Of a DNA stretch of 64,000 nt, positions 1 to 8,885 are shown in pieces. Origin of the DNA: Kitasatospora phosalacinea. GTDB lineage: Bacteria > Actinomycetota > Actinomycetes > Streptomycetales > Streptomycetaceae. Position numbers and translations under genes: made by a program. The notes under the pieces were generated by a model. That model made no database searches. It was not told the DNA's origin and worked only from the letters and a program-made list of their open reading frames with translations. The stretch covers positions 62,001 to 126,000 of the forward strand of contig NZ_JNWZ01000015.1 in assembly GCF_000716545.1 (NCBI RefSeq). Reading direction: 5' to 3'. How positions within the stretch are numbered: the stretch's first letter is position 1; each line of letters starts with the position of its first letter.

Positions 1-18
1 CCGCCGCCCGCGGGTCGT

Positions 19-2532
19 TCAGCGGCCGAGCCTCCTGCGGACCATTCCGGTGAGTGCGCCCAGTTCCTCGATGCGCATCTTGCGCGCCAGCACCAGGAAC
101 ACCGCGAGCTGCGCGCCGCCCGCGACCAGCAGGGTCAGCACGTTGCCGGTCCAGCCGTCCAGCACCTGCAGGGCGAGCAGCTCCAGGGCCAGGCCGACGG
201 CGGCGGCGGGCAGCGAGGCGATGGCCAGCCGGACGTACGTCTTGGTGATCCGGGCGGTGTCCAGGCCGCCGACCTTCGCCTTCAGCTTGGGCACCGCGAC
301 GGACACGCCGACCGCGTAGGACAGGCCGTAACCCAGCGCCATGCCGGTGACCGCCCACTGCGCCGGCAGCACCAGCCAGCACAGCACCGCGGTGGCGGCC
401 TGGGTGAGCGCCACCCAGACGGTGTTGGAGAACGGCGTGCGGGTGTCCTCGTACGCGTAGAAGCCGCGCAGCAGCACGTACTGCACCGAGTACGGGACCA
501 GGCCGAGGGCGAACGCGGAGAGCATGTAGCCGATCGCGGTGGTGCCGTGGGCGACCGCGCCGCCGTTGCCCAGGCCGTAGATCGAGGAGCCGATCACCGG
601 CCCCAGCGACAGGAACAGGAACGCGGCCGGGACGATCGCCACCGCCGAGGTGCGCAGGCCGTAGGAGAGGTCGTCGCGCACGGCGCCGGAGTCCTGGTCG
701 GCGGCGGCCCGGGAGAGCCGGGGGAGCACCGCGCTCATCACCGAGACGGTGATCACCGCCATCGGCAGCTGCCAGATCAGCAGCGCGTTGGAGTACGCGG
801 CCAGGCCGACGCCGAGGTGGCCGTCCTGCTCGGCGGCCTTGCCGGAGGCGGTGGCCAGCTGGGTGACCACCAGGAAGCCGACCTGGTTGGCCAGCACGAA
901 CAGGAAGGTCCACTTGGCGAGCCGGGCGGCCTTGCCCAGACCGTGGCCGCGCCAGTCGAACCGGGGCCGGAACGAGAAGCCCGCCGCCCGCAGGTACGGG
1001 ATCATCGCCAGCGCCTGCACGGCCAGGCCCAGCGCGGTGCCGATGCCGAGCAGCCGGACGCCCTCCGGGGAGATCGACTGCGGGGTGACCTCGGTGTGCT
1101 GGAAGGTGCCGTACACCGCGATGTACATCACGAAGGTGAAGATCACCACGACGTTGTTCAGGACCGGCGTCCACATCATCGCGCCGAACCGGCCGCGGGC
1201 GTTGAGGATCTGGCCCATCACCACGTGCACGCCCATGAAGAAGATGGTCGGCAGGCAGTACCTGGCCAGCGCCACCGTGGTGTCGGCGCTCGCCCGGTCG
1301 CGCATCAGCGCGTGCGAGATCAGCTGCACCAGCACCGGCGCGGCCAGCACCGCCACGAACACCACGCCCGCCAGGCCGGTCACCACCAGGGTGAGCAGCC
1401 GGTTCGCGTAGGCGGTGCCGCCGTCCTCGTCGTTCTTCATGCTGCGCACCAGCTGCGGCACGAACACCGCGTTCAGCGCGCCGCCGCCGATCAGGATGTA
1501 CAGCAGGGTGGGCAGGGTGTTGGCGGCGTTGTACGAGTCGCCCATCGAGGCCACGCCGATCGCGGCGGCGATCACCATGGTGCGCAGGAAGCCGGTGCCC
1601 CGGGAGACCAGGGTGCCGGCGGCCATCACGGCGCTGGAGTTCAGCAGCCCGGCGACCCTGGCCGCGCCGCCACCGCCACCGCCACCGCCACCACCACCGC
1701 CGCTGCCGCTGCCGCTGTCGGGGACGGTCTCGGTGTCGGTGTCGGTGCCCGTGTCCGCTCCGGACGCGGGGACGGGCGCCGGCGGGCCGGTGGTCAGGGC
1801 GGCGGCCGCGTTGGCCTCCAGCACGGCCGCGTCGGCCCGCATCACCGCCTCCTCCTCGGACAGCGGCGGGTCGAACTCGATCGGCGGCACGTACGGGTGC
1901 GGACGGGGCCCGGGCTCCTCGTTCCCGTCCCCGGCCCGGTCCCCGGGGGCCTCAGGGTCCTCGGAAGCCTCGGAAGTCCCGGGGTCTTCGGCGGCGGTCG
2001 TCGACAGCAGGGCGTCCACCCCGACGTAGTCGTCCACGGGCTCGGGCTCGGTCGGGACCTCCCAGCGGGGCGGCCCGGCAGCCTTCTCCGTCCCGGCCCC
2101 GGCGGCGCCCCCCGCCTCCCGGGACGGCTCCCGCTCGGGCCCCTCCCGCTCCGGCGCCTCGGCGGGTGCCCCGGCAAGTGCCTCGGCCTCCGCCTCGGCC
2201 TCCGCCGCGACCTCGGCGGCGATCGTCGCCCAGCGCGGGGCCGGGGCGGTCAGCCGCAGGGTGGGCTCGGTCGCGCGGCCGGGCTGGCCGGGCACCGCGG
2301 CCGACCCCTCCGGGGTGTCCGTCTCGTCCGGTCCCGCGCCCGGCAGGTCGATCGCGCCGTACGGGTCCGCGCTGCCGAACGCCCCGGCGGCGTAGGGGTC
2401 GTGGGCGTAGGTGTCGGCGACGTACCAGTCGGCGGCCGGTTCCGCGGGGGCGGCGGACCGGGGGCCGCCCGCGTTCTCCTGGGGCCGGCCGCCGCCCTGG
2501 TCCTGGGTTGCTCGATCGCTCCGCTCGTTCAT
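19..2532 (-). CDS. murJ: Lipid II flippase MurJ with long disordered N-terminus
   Basis: Translocates undecaprenyl-linked peptidoglycan precursor across the membrane. The 837-residue product has two parts: residues 1 to about 290 are Ala/Glu/Pro/Gly-rich, acidic and without predicted structure, ending in a run of twelve glycines; residues from about 291 (ARVAGLLNSSAVMAAG) to the end form the MurJ/MviN fold with about 14 membrane segments, including the conserved RTMVIAAAIG and GGALNAVFVPQ stretches. E. coli MurJ is about 510 residues, so the core is normal and the extension is extra; similar cytoplasmic extensions are known in actinobacterial MurJ. It lies 50 bp downstream of, and on the same strand as, the DUF6049 gene, so the two are probably co-transcribed. 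The start shown (MNERSD) is the only plausible one upstream of the low-complexity part. Confidence 0.92.
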   Translation of the reverse strand: MNERSDRATQDQGGGRPQENAGGPRSAAPAEPAADWYVADTYAHDPYAAGAFGSADPYGAIDLPGAGPDETDTPEGSAAVPGQPGRATEPTLRLTAPAPRWATIAAEVAAEAEAEAEALAGAPAEAPEREGPEREPSREAGGAAGAGTEKAAGPPRWEVPTEPEPVDDYVGVDALLSTTAAEDPGTSEASEDPEAPGDRAGDGNEEPGPRPHPYVPPIEFDPPLSEEEAVMRADAAVLEANAAAALTTGPPAPVPASGADTGTDTDTETVPDSGSGSGGGGGGGGGGGGAARVAGLLNSSAVMAAGTLVSRGTGFLRTMVIAAAIGVASMGDSYNAANTLPTLLYILIGGGALNAVFVPQLVRSMKNDEDGGTAYANRLLTLVVTGLAGVVFVAVLAAPVLVQLISHALMRDRASADTTVALARYCLPTIFFMGVHVVMGQILNARGRFGAMMWTPVLNNVVVIFTFVMYIAVYGTFQHTEVTPQSISPEGVRLLGIGTALGLAVQALAMIPYLRAAGFSFRPRFDWRGHGLGKAARLAKWTFLFVLANQVGFLVVTQLATASGKAAEQDGHLGVGLAAYSNALLIWQLPMAVITVSVMSAVLPRLSRAAADQDSGAVRDDLSYGLRTSAVAIVPAAFLFLSLGPVIGSSIYGLGNGGAVAHGTTAIGYMLSAFALGLVPYSVQYVLLRGFYAYEDTRTPFSNTVWVALTQAATAVLCWLVLPAQWAVTGMALGYGLSYAVGVSVAVPKLKAKVGGLDTARITKTYVRLAIASLPAAAVGLALELLALQVLDGWTGNVLTLLVAGGAQLAVFLVLARKMRIEELGALTGMVRRRLGR

Positions 2533-2582
2533 GCCACCAATCCACGTCAGAGAGGGGATGGGCGCCCGGGGGGTGGGGCGGC

Positions 2583-4916
2583 CTAGTGATCCACCTTCTC
2601 ATCACCGGAGACCCGATCGGTGTCATCCACCGCGGACGAGGGGTCCGCGTCGGACGGCCGCCCGGCGTCCGGTCCGGCCGCGCCGTCGACCGGACGGTCC
2701 GGGTCCTCGTCCACCTCGCCGGCCGCCCGGCGCTTCTTGCGCTGCAGGTAGAACCGGACCCCGGCGAGGACCATCAGCACGGTGCCGCCGGCGATCACGT
2801 ACATCACGCCGCTGGCCACCGAGGTGACGTCCACGGTGAACTCCATCGCCTCGCCGTAGGGCCGGGCGTTCGGGCCGGTGGTCCACAGCTGCGCGGTGAC
2901 CCGGACCGGGCCGTTGACCTGCGCCTCGACCGGGAAGCGGAGCGAGGAGTTGGTGCCGGCGTCCAGTACCACCGACTGGATGGGGTAGTCGATCCGCAGC
3001 CGGTTCGCCTGGGTGGAGGTGACCCGCAGCTCCAGGTTGCCGACCGTCTGGGACAGCCCGTTCTTCACGCTGACCAGCATCGTCGCGTTGTCGCCGGGCA
3101 GGGTCACCACGGTCTTCTGGACCACCCGGACGGCGGACTTCAGGTTGTCCAGGTAGGTGCGCACCCCGAGCCGGTACTCGGCGCCGTCCTTCGGCCGGTC
3201 GCGCCACTCGGTGGACATCGAGCGCACCATCGCGGCGCTGAACGACTCGCGCACCCGCTCCGGCCGGGTGAGGACCATCATCAGCTGGTCCACGCCGTCC
3301 TGGAGCTGCATGGTCGCCGACAGCTCGGCGGTGGGCAGCTCGCCGCCCTTCGCCCCGGCCGGGTACGACTCCGGGACGGAGGTGTTCGCGGCCTTGTCCG
3401 GGGCCATGCCGGCGACCTTCTCCAGCGTCGCCGGGGCCAGCCAGCCGCCCTTCGCGGCCTCCTGCACCGAGTCGTGCAGCGTCTGCGCGGTGCCGACGGC
3501 CAGCGTGCGGGGCGGCAGCACCAGCAGGCCGCGCGGGTGCTCCGGCTCCTGCTGGGCGATGGCCAGCGTCTCGGCCAGGAAGTGCTGCTCGGTCAGGGTG
3601 CGCCGGCTGCCGGTGCCCAGGTCCTGCTGGAACATCGCGGCGAGCGCCGAGTCGGAGACCACCGCGGTCTGCCCGTTGCCGATCGGACGGGCCGCCCCCG
3701 GCGTGTAGGACAGCCGGTCGGACTCCGGCAGCGACGCGCCGTCGACCAGCAGCAGCCGCCCGCCCGCCGTGCCCGCCACCGCCGCGGTGCGCTGGTCCAG
3801 CACGCCCAGGTACGGCCAGGCCACGTCCGACCTGGCGTCCACCGAGAGCCTGGCCTCGGTGGTGATCTGGCCGGCCGTCACCGCCTTGCGCAGCGCGGTG
3901 TCCATGCCGTTCAACCCCGCGCCGTTGTGCGCGATCGACGCCAGGTCGGGGTCGGCGTACGGCAGCGACACCACCTCGTTGCCCGGGGCGGTCAGCGCCT
4001 CGCGCAGCTGCGACAGCCAGGCCGTCGCCGCTTCGCGCCCGGTGCCCGGGACGGTGTTGTCCTCGCTCGCGGACTCACCGGAGGTGCCCGGCTTCTGCAC
4101 CCGGTACGACTTGGTCATCGCGAACACGGTGTCCAGCAGGTTCGGGTCGATCGCCCAGGTCAGCCCCTGCATGGTGGAGCCGATCCGGACCAGCTGGTTC
4201 AGCCGCCCGTCACCGGTCAGCTCGGCGGCCAGGCTGTCGTCGCGCAGCACCGGGGTCTGGTTGGTGTCCGGCATGGTCTGGGCGACCAGCACCGGCGCGT
4301 GGGTCAGCGGCCAGACCACCGCCAGCTGCGAGGGCTGGGCTGTGTCCCGGCCCTGGTACGGCAGGTAGGTCCGGGCGATGCCCAGCGGGTGGGACTGCTC
4401 GTCCCCGGTGCTGCCCCAGACGTCCACCGCCAGCTCGTACGGGCCGGTGTCCCTGACCTTCAGCGCGGACACCTTCACCGCCAGGGTGAAGTCCCGGCTC
4501 TGCCCCGGCTCCAGGTCGCCGACCTCGTCGACCGGGTCGTCCAGCGCCAGGCCGTCCAGGGTGCTCGGGGTGGTCCGCGCCTCGGCCATCGCGATCTCGT
4601 TGCGGGTCTTCATCGGCCGGGCCTGCGGCTGGCGCACCTTCACGGTCGGCGACTTGAGCCTCGCCGAACCGGAGTTGACCACCTTGCCGGTGATCGTCAC
4701 GGTGTCGTTCTCGTGCGCGACCTGCGGCGCGACGGTGTCGATCTCCACCACGGCCGGGTAGTCCGGCGCGGCGGCCGGGGCGGCGGCCGCCGGAGCGGCG
4801 CACAGGACACCGACCAGCCCGCTCGCGAGCAGCGCGGCGGACCCCCTGGCCAGCAGGCCCGTCCACCGTCCGCGGCGCGCCGCCACCGCCGCGCTCCGCC
4901 CGGTCCGCTCGTCCAC
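2583..4916 (-). CDS. DUF6049 family secreted, membrane-anchored protein
   Basis: A 777-residue exported protein of unknown function that belongs to the DUF6049 family found beside murJ in actinobacteria. Residues 1-47 look like a signal peptide (Arg-rich start, hydrophobic ARGSAALLASGLVGVL, Ala-rich cleavage region). The extracellular body starts with a beta-sandwich-like segment (VARE/HENDTVTITGKVVN style CARDB/Ig-like repeat) and ends with another such segment. A single membrane helix sits near residues 700-725 (VIAGGTVLMVLAGVRFYL) followed by a basic stop-transfer (QRKKRR) and a short acidic tail. Position upstream of murJ on the same strand suggests an envelope role tied to lipid II export or cell-wall assembly; that is inference from context only. 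Confidence 0.82.
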   Translation of the reverse strand: MDERTGRSAAVAARRGRWTGLLARGSAALLASGLVGVLCAAPAAAAPAAAPDYPAVVEIDTVAPQVAHENDTVTITGKVVNSGSARLKSPTVKVRQPQARPMKTRNEIAMAEARTTPSTLDGLALDDPVDEVGDLEPGQSRDFTLAVKVSALKVRDTGPYELAVDVWGSTGDEQSHPLGIARTYLPYQGRDTAQPSQLAVVWPLTHAPVLVAQTMPDTNQTPVLRDDSLAAELTGDGRLNQLVRIGSTMQGLTWAIDPNLLDTVFAMTKSYRVQKPGTSGESASEDNTVPGTGREAATAWLSQLREALTAPGNEVVSLPYADPDLASIAHNGAGLNGMDTALRKAVTAGQITTEARLSVDARSDVAWPYLGVLDQRTAAVAGTAGGRLLLVDGASLPESDRLSYTPGAARPIGNGQTAVVSDSALAAMFQQDLGTGSRRTLTEQHFLAETLAIAQQEPEHPRGLLVLPPRTLAVGTAQTLHDSVQEAAKGGWLAPATLEKVAGMAPDKAANTSVPESYPAGAKGGELPTAELSATMQLQDGVDQLMMVLTRPERVRESFSAAMVRSMSTEWRDRPKDGAEYRLGVRTYLDNLKSAVRVVQKTVVTLPGDNATMLVSVKNGLSQTVGNLELRVTSTQANRLRIDYPIQSVVLDAGTNSSLRFPVEAQVNGPVRVTAQLWTTGPNARPYGEAMEFTVDVTSVASGVMYVIAGGTVLMVLAGVRFYLQRKKRRAAGEVDEDPDRPVDGAAGPDAGRPSDADPSSAVDDTDRVSGDEKVDH

Positions 4917-5131
4917 GCGCGTCCTCGCCGTTCCCGATCGTCTCGATCACTCCACGCACCGCCGCGACCGCCCCGGCCGGGCGGTCCTCGGCCGAGGAGC
5001 GTCCATCCGGCATGGTAACGATGCCGTCCGGCCCGCGGTGCCGCGGCCCGGGGACTGTCGGACCGGCCCGGAAACCGCCGGACCGGGGCCTGCCGCGGGA
5101 AACGGGAGGGCGGCGGAGCGGGCCGGGCACG

Positions 5132-5137
5132 TACCCT
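5132..5137 (+). promoter_or_regulatory. Probable -10 element of a leaderless cca promoter
   Basis: TACCCT ends 8 nt before the GTG start of cca at 5146, with no Shine-Dalgarno sequence between them. That spacing puts the transcription start at or next to the start codon, as in leaderless actinobacterial mRNAs. No convincing -35 hexamer is visible. Confidence 0.45.
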
Positions 5138-5145
5138 TGTGAGCC

Positions 5146-6639
5146 GTGTCCACTGCCAATGCGTCCAGCGCCAATCATTCCAGCTCCGCCGACCGGGTCG
5201 CCCTGCCGGGGCTGACCGAGGCGCAGACCCTCGGCCTCCAGGAGTTGCTGCGGGTCTCCCCGGTCGCCGACGAGATCGCCCGCCGTTTCCAGGAGGCCGG
5301 CCACCGGCTGTCGCTGGTCGGCGGATCGGTCCGGGACGCCCTGCTCGGCCGGCTCGGCAACGACCTCGACTTCACCACCGACGCCCGCCCGCAGCAGATC
5401 CTCAAGCTGGTCAAGGGCTGGGCCGACGCGGTCTGGGACGTGGGCATCGCGTTCGGCACCGTCGGTGCCCGCAAGGACACCCCGGAGGGCTCGTTCCTGA
5501 TCGAGATCACCACCTACCGCAGCGAGGCGTACGACCGCAGCTCGCGCAAGCCCGAGGTCAGCTACGGCGACTCGATCGAGCAGGACCTGGTGCGCCGCGA
5601 CTTCACCGTCAACGCGATGGCCGTCGACCTGCCCGGGCGCGGCTTCGTCGACCCGCACCGCGGCCTGGACGACCTGGAGGCCCGGGTGCTGCGCACCCCC
5701 GCCACCCCCGAGGAGTCCTTCTCCGACGACCCGCTGCGGATGATGCGCGCCGCCCGGTTCGCCGCCCAGCTGGACTTCGACCCGGCGCCCGAGGTGGTCG
5801 CCGCGATGACCGCGATGGCCGAGCGGATCACCATCGTCTCCGCCGAGCGCGTCCAGGCCGAGCTGAACAAGCTGCTGCTGGCCGAGCACCCGGTCAAGGG
5901 CCTGCGCCTGCTGGTCGACACCGGTCTGGCCGACCACGTGCTGCCCGAGCTCCCGGCGCTGCGGCTGGAGAGCGACGAGCACCACCGGCACAAGGACGTC
6001 TACGAGCACTCGCTGACCGTCCTGGAACAGGCCGTCGCGCTGGAGACCGAGGGCCCCGACCTGGTGCTGCGCCTCGCCGCGCTGCTGCACGACATCGGCA
6101 AGCCGCGCACCCGCCGCTTCGAGTCCGACGGCCGGGTCTCCTTCCACCACCACGAGGTGGTCGGCGCCAAGATGACCCGCAAGCGGATGCGCGAGCTCAA
6201 GTACTCCAACGAGCTGGTCAACGAGGTGTCCCGGCTGGTCGAGCTGCACCTGCGCTTCCACGGCTACGGCGGCGGCGAGTGGACCGACTCCGCGGTGCGC
6301 CGCTACGTCACCGACGCCGGCCCGCTGCTGTCCCGGCTGCACAAGCTGACCCGCTCCGACTGCACCACCCGCAACAAGCGCAAGGCCGCCGCGCTGGCCC
6401 GCACCTACGACTCGCTGGAGGAGCGGATCACCGCGCTCCAGGCGCGGGAGGAGCTGGACGCGGTCCGGCCCGCGCTGGACGGCAACGAGATCATGGAGCT
6501 GCTCGGCCTGCGCCCCGGCCCCGCGGTCGGCCGGGCCTACCGGCACCTGCTCGAACTGCGCCTGGAGCACGGCCCGATGGAGCACGAGGAGGCGGTCGCC
6601 GCCCTGCGCGCCTGGTGGGCGGAGCAGCCGCAGGACTGA
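5146..6639 (+). CDS. cca: CCA tRNA nucleotidyltransferase
   Basis: Adds or repairs the 3'-terminal CCA of tRNAs, using CTP and ATP without a template. The 497-residue protein has the class II poly(A) polymerase/CCA head domain at about residues 60-85 (LVGGSVRDALLGR followed by the catalytic DLDF pair of aspartates), the RRDFTVNAMA motif, and a C-terminal HD domain (LLHDIGKPRTRRF and a following HHH). The length fits the actinobacterial form (about 480-500). The start is the GTG at 5146; a -10-like hexamer just upstream suggests a leaderless transcript. The gene is transcribed away from the divergent DUF6049/murJ pair. One of the two tRNA-Gly genes at the right end of this window lacks an encoded CCA and so needs this enzyme. 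Confidence 0.95.
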   Translation: MSTANASSANHSSSADRVALPGLTEAQTLGLQELLRVSPVADEIARRFQEAGHRLSLVGGSVRDALLGRLGNDLDFTTDARPQQILKLVKGWADAVWDVGIAFGTVGARKDTPEGSFLIEITTYRSEAYDRSSRKPEVSYGDSIEQDLVRRDFTVNAMAVDLPGRGFVDPHRGLDDLEARVLRTPATPEESFSDDPLRMMRAARFAAQLDFDPAPEVVAAMTAMAERITIVSAERVQAELNKLLLAEHPVKGLRLLVDTGLADHVLPELPALRLESDEHHRHKDVYEHSLTVLEQAVALETEGPDLVLRLAALLHDIGKPRTRRFESDGRVSFHHHEVVGAKMTRKRMRELKYSNELVNEVSRLVELHLRFHGYGGGEWTDSAVRRYVTDAGPLLSRLHKLTRSDCTTRNKRKAAALARTYDSLEERITALQAREELDAVRPALDGNEIMELLGLRPGPAVGRAYRHLLELRLEHGPMEHEEAVAALRAWWAEQPQD

Positions 6640-6646
6640 CGCCCGC

Positions 6647-7357
6647 TCAGCCCTTGCTGTGGGACGGCGCGGGCGCGGCGGCCGCCGGGGCCAGGCACAG
6701 CCGGTAGCGGTAGGTCCGCTTCTTCGACCGGTACTGGCCGTCGTGGGGCGTCGTCCCCGGGTGGTCCTTGCTGCAGTTGGTCGTCGGGGTGCCCCTCCCG
6801 GTCTCGCGGTACTGCACCTTCCAGGCGGCGTCCGACGCGCCGCAGGACACCTCCTTGTGCTTGGTGTTCAGGCAGTCCCCGATGCTCGGGCCCTTGTCGC
6901 CGGCGCCGAACAGCGAGCCGAGCCACCACAGGCCGCCGACGACCACGCCGATCAGCCCCAGGCCGATCGCGGCCCCGCGGACCTTCGCGCCGGTGCCGAG
7001 CCGCTTGCCCGGCGTCTTCGGCGGTTCCTGCCCCCAGGCGGGCAACTGCCCTCCCCCGGCGGGCGGTTGGCCGTAGGCGGGCTGCTGCCCGTACGGCTGC
7101 TGCGGCGGCTGCCCGTACGCCGGGGGCTGCTGCTGGCCGTAGCCGGGGGCCGGGGGCTGCTGGCCGTACGCGGGCGGCTGGGCGTAACCGGACGGGGGCT
7201 GCTGGCCGTACGCCGGGGGCTGCTGCCCGTAGGCGGGCGGCTGCGGCTGGGCGTGACCGGACGGGCCGCCGTACGCCGGCGGCTGCTGGCCGGGCTGGCC
7301 GGGCTGGCCGTACGGGTTGGGCTGGCCGTAGGGCCCGGGCGGCGGCGGTGTGCTCAT
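6647..7357 (-). CDS. LppU/SCO3897 family membrane protein
   Basis: A 236-residue protein of unknown function. Residues 1 to about 115 are a Pro/Gln/Gly/Tyr-rich cytoplasmic segment made of repeats such as PPAYGQQ; a single membrane helix follows at about 127-150 (AAIGLGLIGVVVGGLWWL); the remaining extracytoplasmic part carries four cysteines (GDCLN, VSCGA, NCSK, RLCLA), the pattern of the family NCBI names LppU/SCO3897. The ATG at 7357 starts the Pro/Gln-rich segment directly; longer readings of this frame run into the opposite frame of the neighbouring transporter gene and are not real. Converges on cca with only 7 bp between the stop codons. Role unknown; the family sits next to cca in Streptomyces. 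Confidence 0.8.
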   Translation of the reverse strand: MSTPPPPGPYGQPNPYGQPGQPGQQPPAYGGPSGHAQPQPPAYGQQPPAYGQQPPSGYAQPPAYGQQPPAPGYGQQQPPAYGQPPQQPYGQQPAYGQPPAGGGQLPAWGQEPPKTPGKRLGTGAKVRGAAIGLGLIGVVVGGLWWLGSLFGAGDKGPSIGDCLNTKHKEVSCGASDAAWKVQYRETGRGTPTTNCSKDHPGTTPHDGQYRSKKRTYRYRLCLAPAAAAPAPSHSKG

Positions 7358-7419
7358 GTGATCCCCCTGGCGGCGGTTGGGTTGCCGTGCGCCCACGTAC
7401 CCTAGCGGCCGACCCGCCC

Positions 7420-8721
7420 TCAGGGGCGGCGAGACGCCCGGAAGTACAGCACCGCCCCGGCCGCGTACAACACCGACAGGCCCGCCACCACCGGCACGGA
7501 GCGGCCGTCCAGCGGCAGGACCAGCGCGGTGGCGGCGGCCGCGGCGACGTACGAGACGTTCATCAGGACGTCGTAGAGCGCGAACACCCGGCCCCGGTAC
7601 TCGTCCTCCACCGACTCCTGCACCAGCGTGTCGGTGCAGATCTTGGTGCCCTGGGTGACCACGCCCAGCAGCAGCGCCGCGGCCATCGCCGGGGCCTCCC
7701 GGAAGGTCAGGCCGAGCGCCGGGACGAACACCGCGGCCCCGGCCAGGCAGAGCGTCATCCAGCCGTGCAGGCCGAGCTTCCGGGTGGCCCACGGGCTGAC
7801 CGCCGCGGCCAGGAAGAAGCCCACCGCGGACATGCCGACCGCCAGGCCCAGCGTGGCCAGCCCGCCGTCCACGTCCTCGGCCCGGTTGAAGGTGTACCGG
7901 CACAGCATCAGCACCACCACGGTCAGCACGCCGTAGCAGAACCTGGCCAGGCTCACCGCGGCCAGCGCGCGCACCGCCGGGCGGCACTCCCGCAGCAGGT
8001 GTCGCAGACCGGCCAGCAGGTCGTTCCAGGCGATCGCCAACGCCTTTCGCAGCGGCGGGAGTTCGCGGTGCAGGTCGGGGCCCAGCTCGTTCGGTGCGAT
8101 CGGCCGCACGGCCAGCGCGGCGGTCAGGTACAGCAGCGCGGACAGCGCCACCGTCAGGGCGTTCGCGACCGAGGCGGACACCAGCAGGCTCACCCCGAGA
8201 CCGAGGCCGCCGCCGACGGTCGCCGCGATCGTGCCCAGGGTCGGCGACACCGCGTTGGCGGTGACCAGCGCGGACGGCTCCACCACCCGGGGCAGCGACG
8301 CCGACAGGCCGGCCAGGACGAACCGGTTGATCCCCATCACCAGCAGCGCCGCCGTGTAGAACACCCAGTGCGGCACCCCGCCCAGCAGCAGCAGCGCGGT
8401 CAGCAGGCAGAGCGCGCAGCGGACCAGGTTGCCGGTCAGCAGCACCTGCCGCCGCCGCCAGCGGTCCAGCAGCACGCCGGTGAACGGGCCGATCACCGAG
8501 AACGGCAGCGTCACCACCGCCAGCGCGGCGGCGATCTCGGCGGGGGAGGACTGCTTGTCCGGGGCGAAGAGCGCGTAGGCGGCCAGCGAGGCCTGGAACA
8601 CCCCGTCCGACAGCTGGGAGAGCAGCCGGACGGTCAGCAGGCGCCGGAAGCCGGGGCCGCGCAGCAGCCCGAACAGTAGGCCGAGCAGAGTGGCCTCCCG
8701 CGGGGGCCGTTCGGTGATCAC
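7420..8721 (-). CDS. MFS transporter (MFS_3-like efflux family)
   Basis: A 433-residue integral membrane protein with about 12 hydrophobic segments in two bundles, cytoplasmic basic loops (LLDRWRRRQVLL after the third segment, and ATRKLGLHGW in the second half) and the overall pattern of the MFS_3 family that includes macrolide exporters such as MefA. Substrate cannot be read from the sequence. Start is a GTG at 8721. It is upstream of, and on the same strand as, the LppU/SCO3897 gene, 62 bp away, so read-through between them is possible. The parS palindrome lies about 30 bp upstream of its start codon. Confidence 0.8.
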   Translation of the reverse strand: MITERPPREATLLGLLFGLLRGPGFRRLLTVRLLSQLSDGVFQASLAAYALFAPDKQSSPAEIAAALAVVTLPFSVIGPFTGVLLDRWRRRQVLLTGNLVRCALCLLTALLLLGGVPHWVFYTAALLVMGINRFVLAGLSASLPRVVEPSALVTANAVSPTLGTIAATVGGGLGLGVSLLVSASVANALTVALSALLYLTAALAVRPIAPNELGPDLHRELPPLRKALAIAWNDLLAGLRHLLRECRPAVRALAAVSLARFCYGVLTVVVLMLCRYTFNRAEDVDGGLATLGLAVGMSAVGFFLAAAVSPWATRKLGLHGWMTLCLAGAAVFVPALGLTFREAPAMAAALLLGVVTQGTKICTDTLVQESVEDEYRGRVFALYDVLMNVSYVAAAAATALVLPLDGRSVPVVAGLSVLYAAGAVLYFRASRRP

Positions 8722-8749
8722 CCGCCAAGGGTGCCACGAGCCCGATCCC

Positions 8750-8763
8750 GTTTCACGTGAAAC
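8750..8763. other. parS site (ParB-binding centromere palindrome)
   Basis: GTTTCACGTGAAAC is a perfect 14-bp palindrome identical to the Streptomyces parS consensus that ParB binds. parS sites cluster around oriC, which agrees with the origin-proximal gene content. It sits in the 164-bp gap between the divergent MFS and CHAP-like genes. Confidence 0.88.
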
Positions 8764-8885
8764 ATCCGTGGAATTCGGGCGGTCGAACGCCCCCCGCGCG
8801 CTCCCGCACCACCGATGTCCCCGCCGTCGCAGGCTCGTTGGGCACCCAGGGAGGGAAGAACCACCTCGGACAACGGGAGGCTCCC

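Noticed and set aside
547..2586. Long forward open frame opposite murJ
   Set aside because: Mirror of murJ codon bias in GC-rich DNA; no start signal, no domain, His/Gly/Arg/Gln-rich composition.
2166..5018. 950-codon forward open frame
   Set aside because: Antisense shadow of murJ and the DUF6049 gene; Arg/His/Gly-rich composition without family features.
4210..6585. Long reverse open frame across cca
   Set aside because: Shadow of cca and the DUF6049 gene in another frame.
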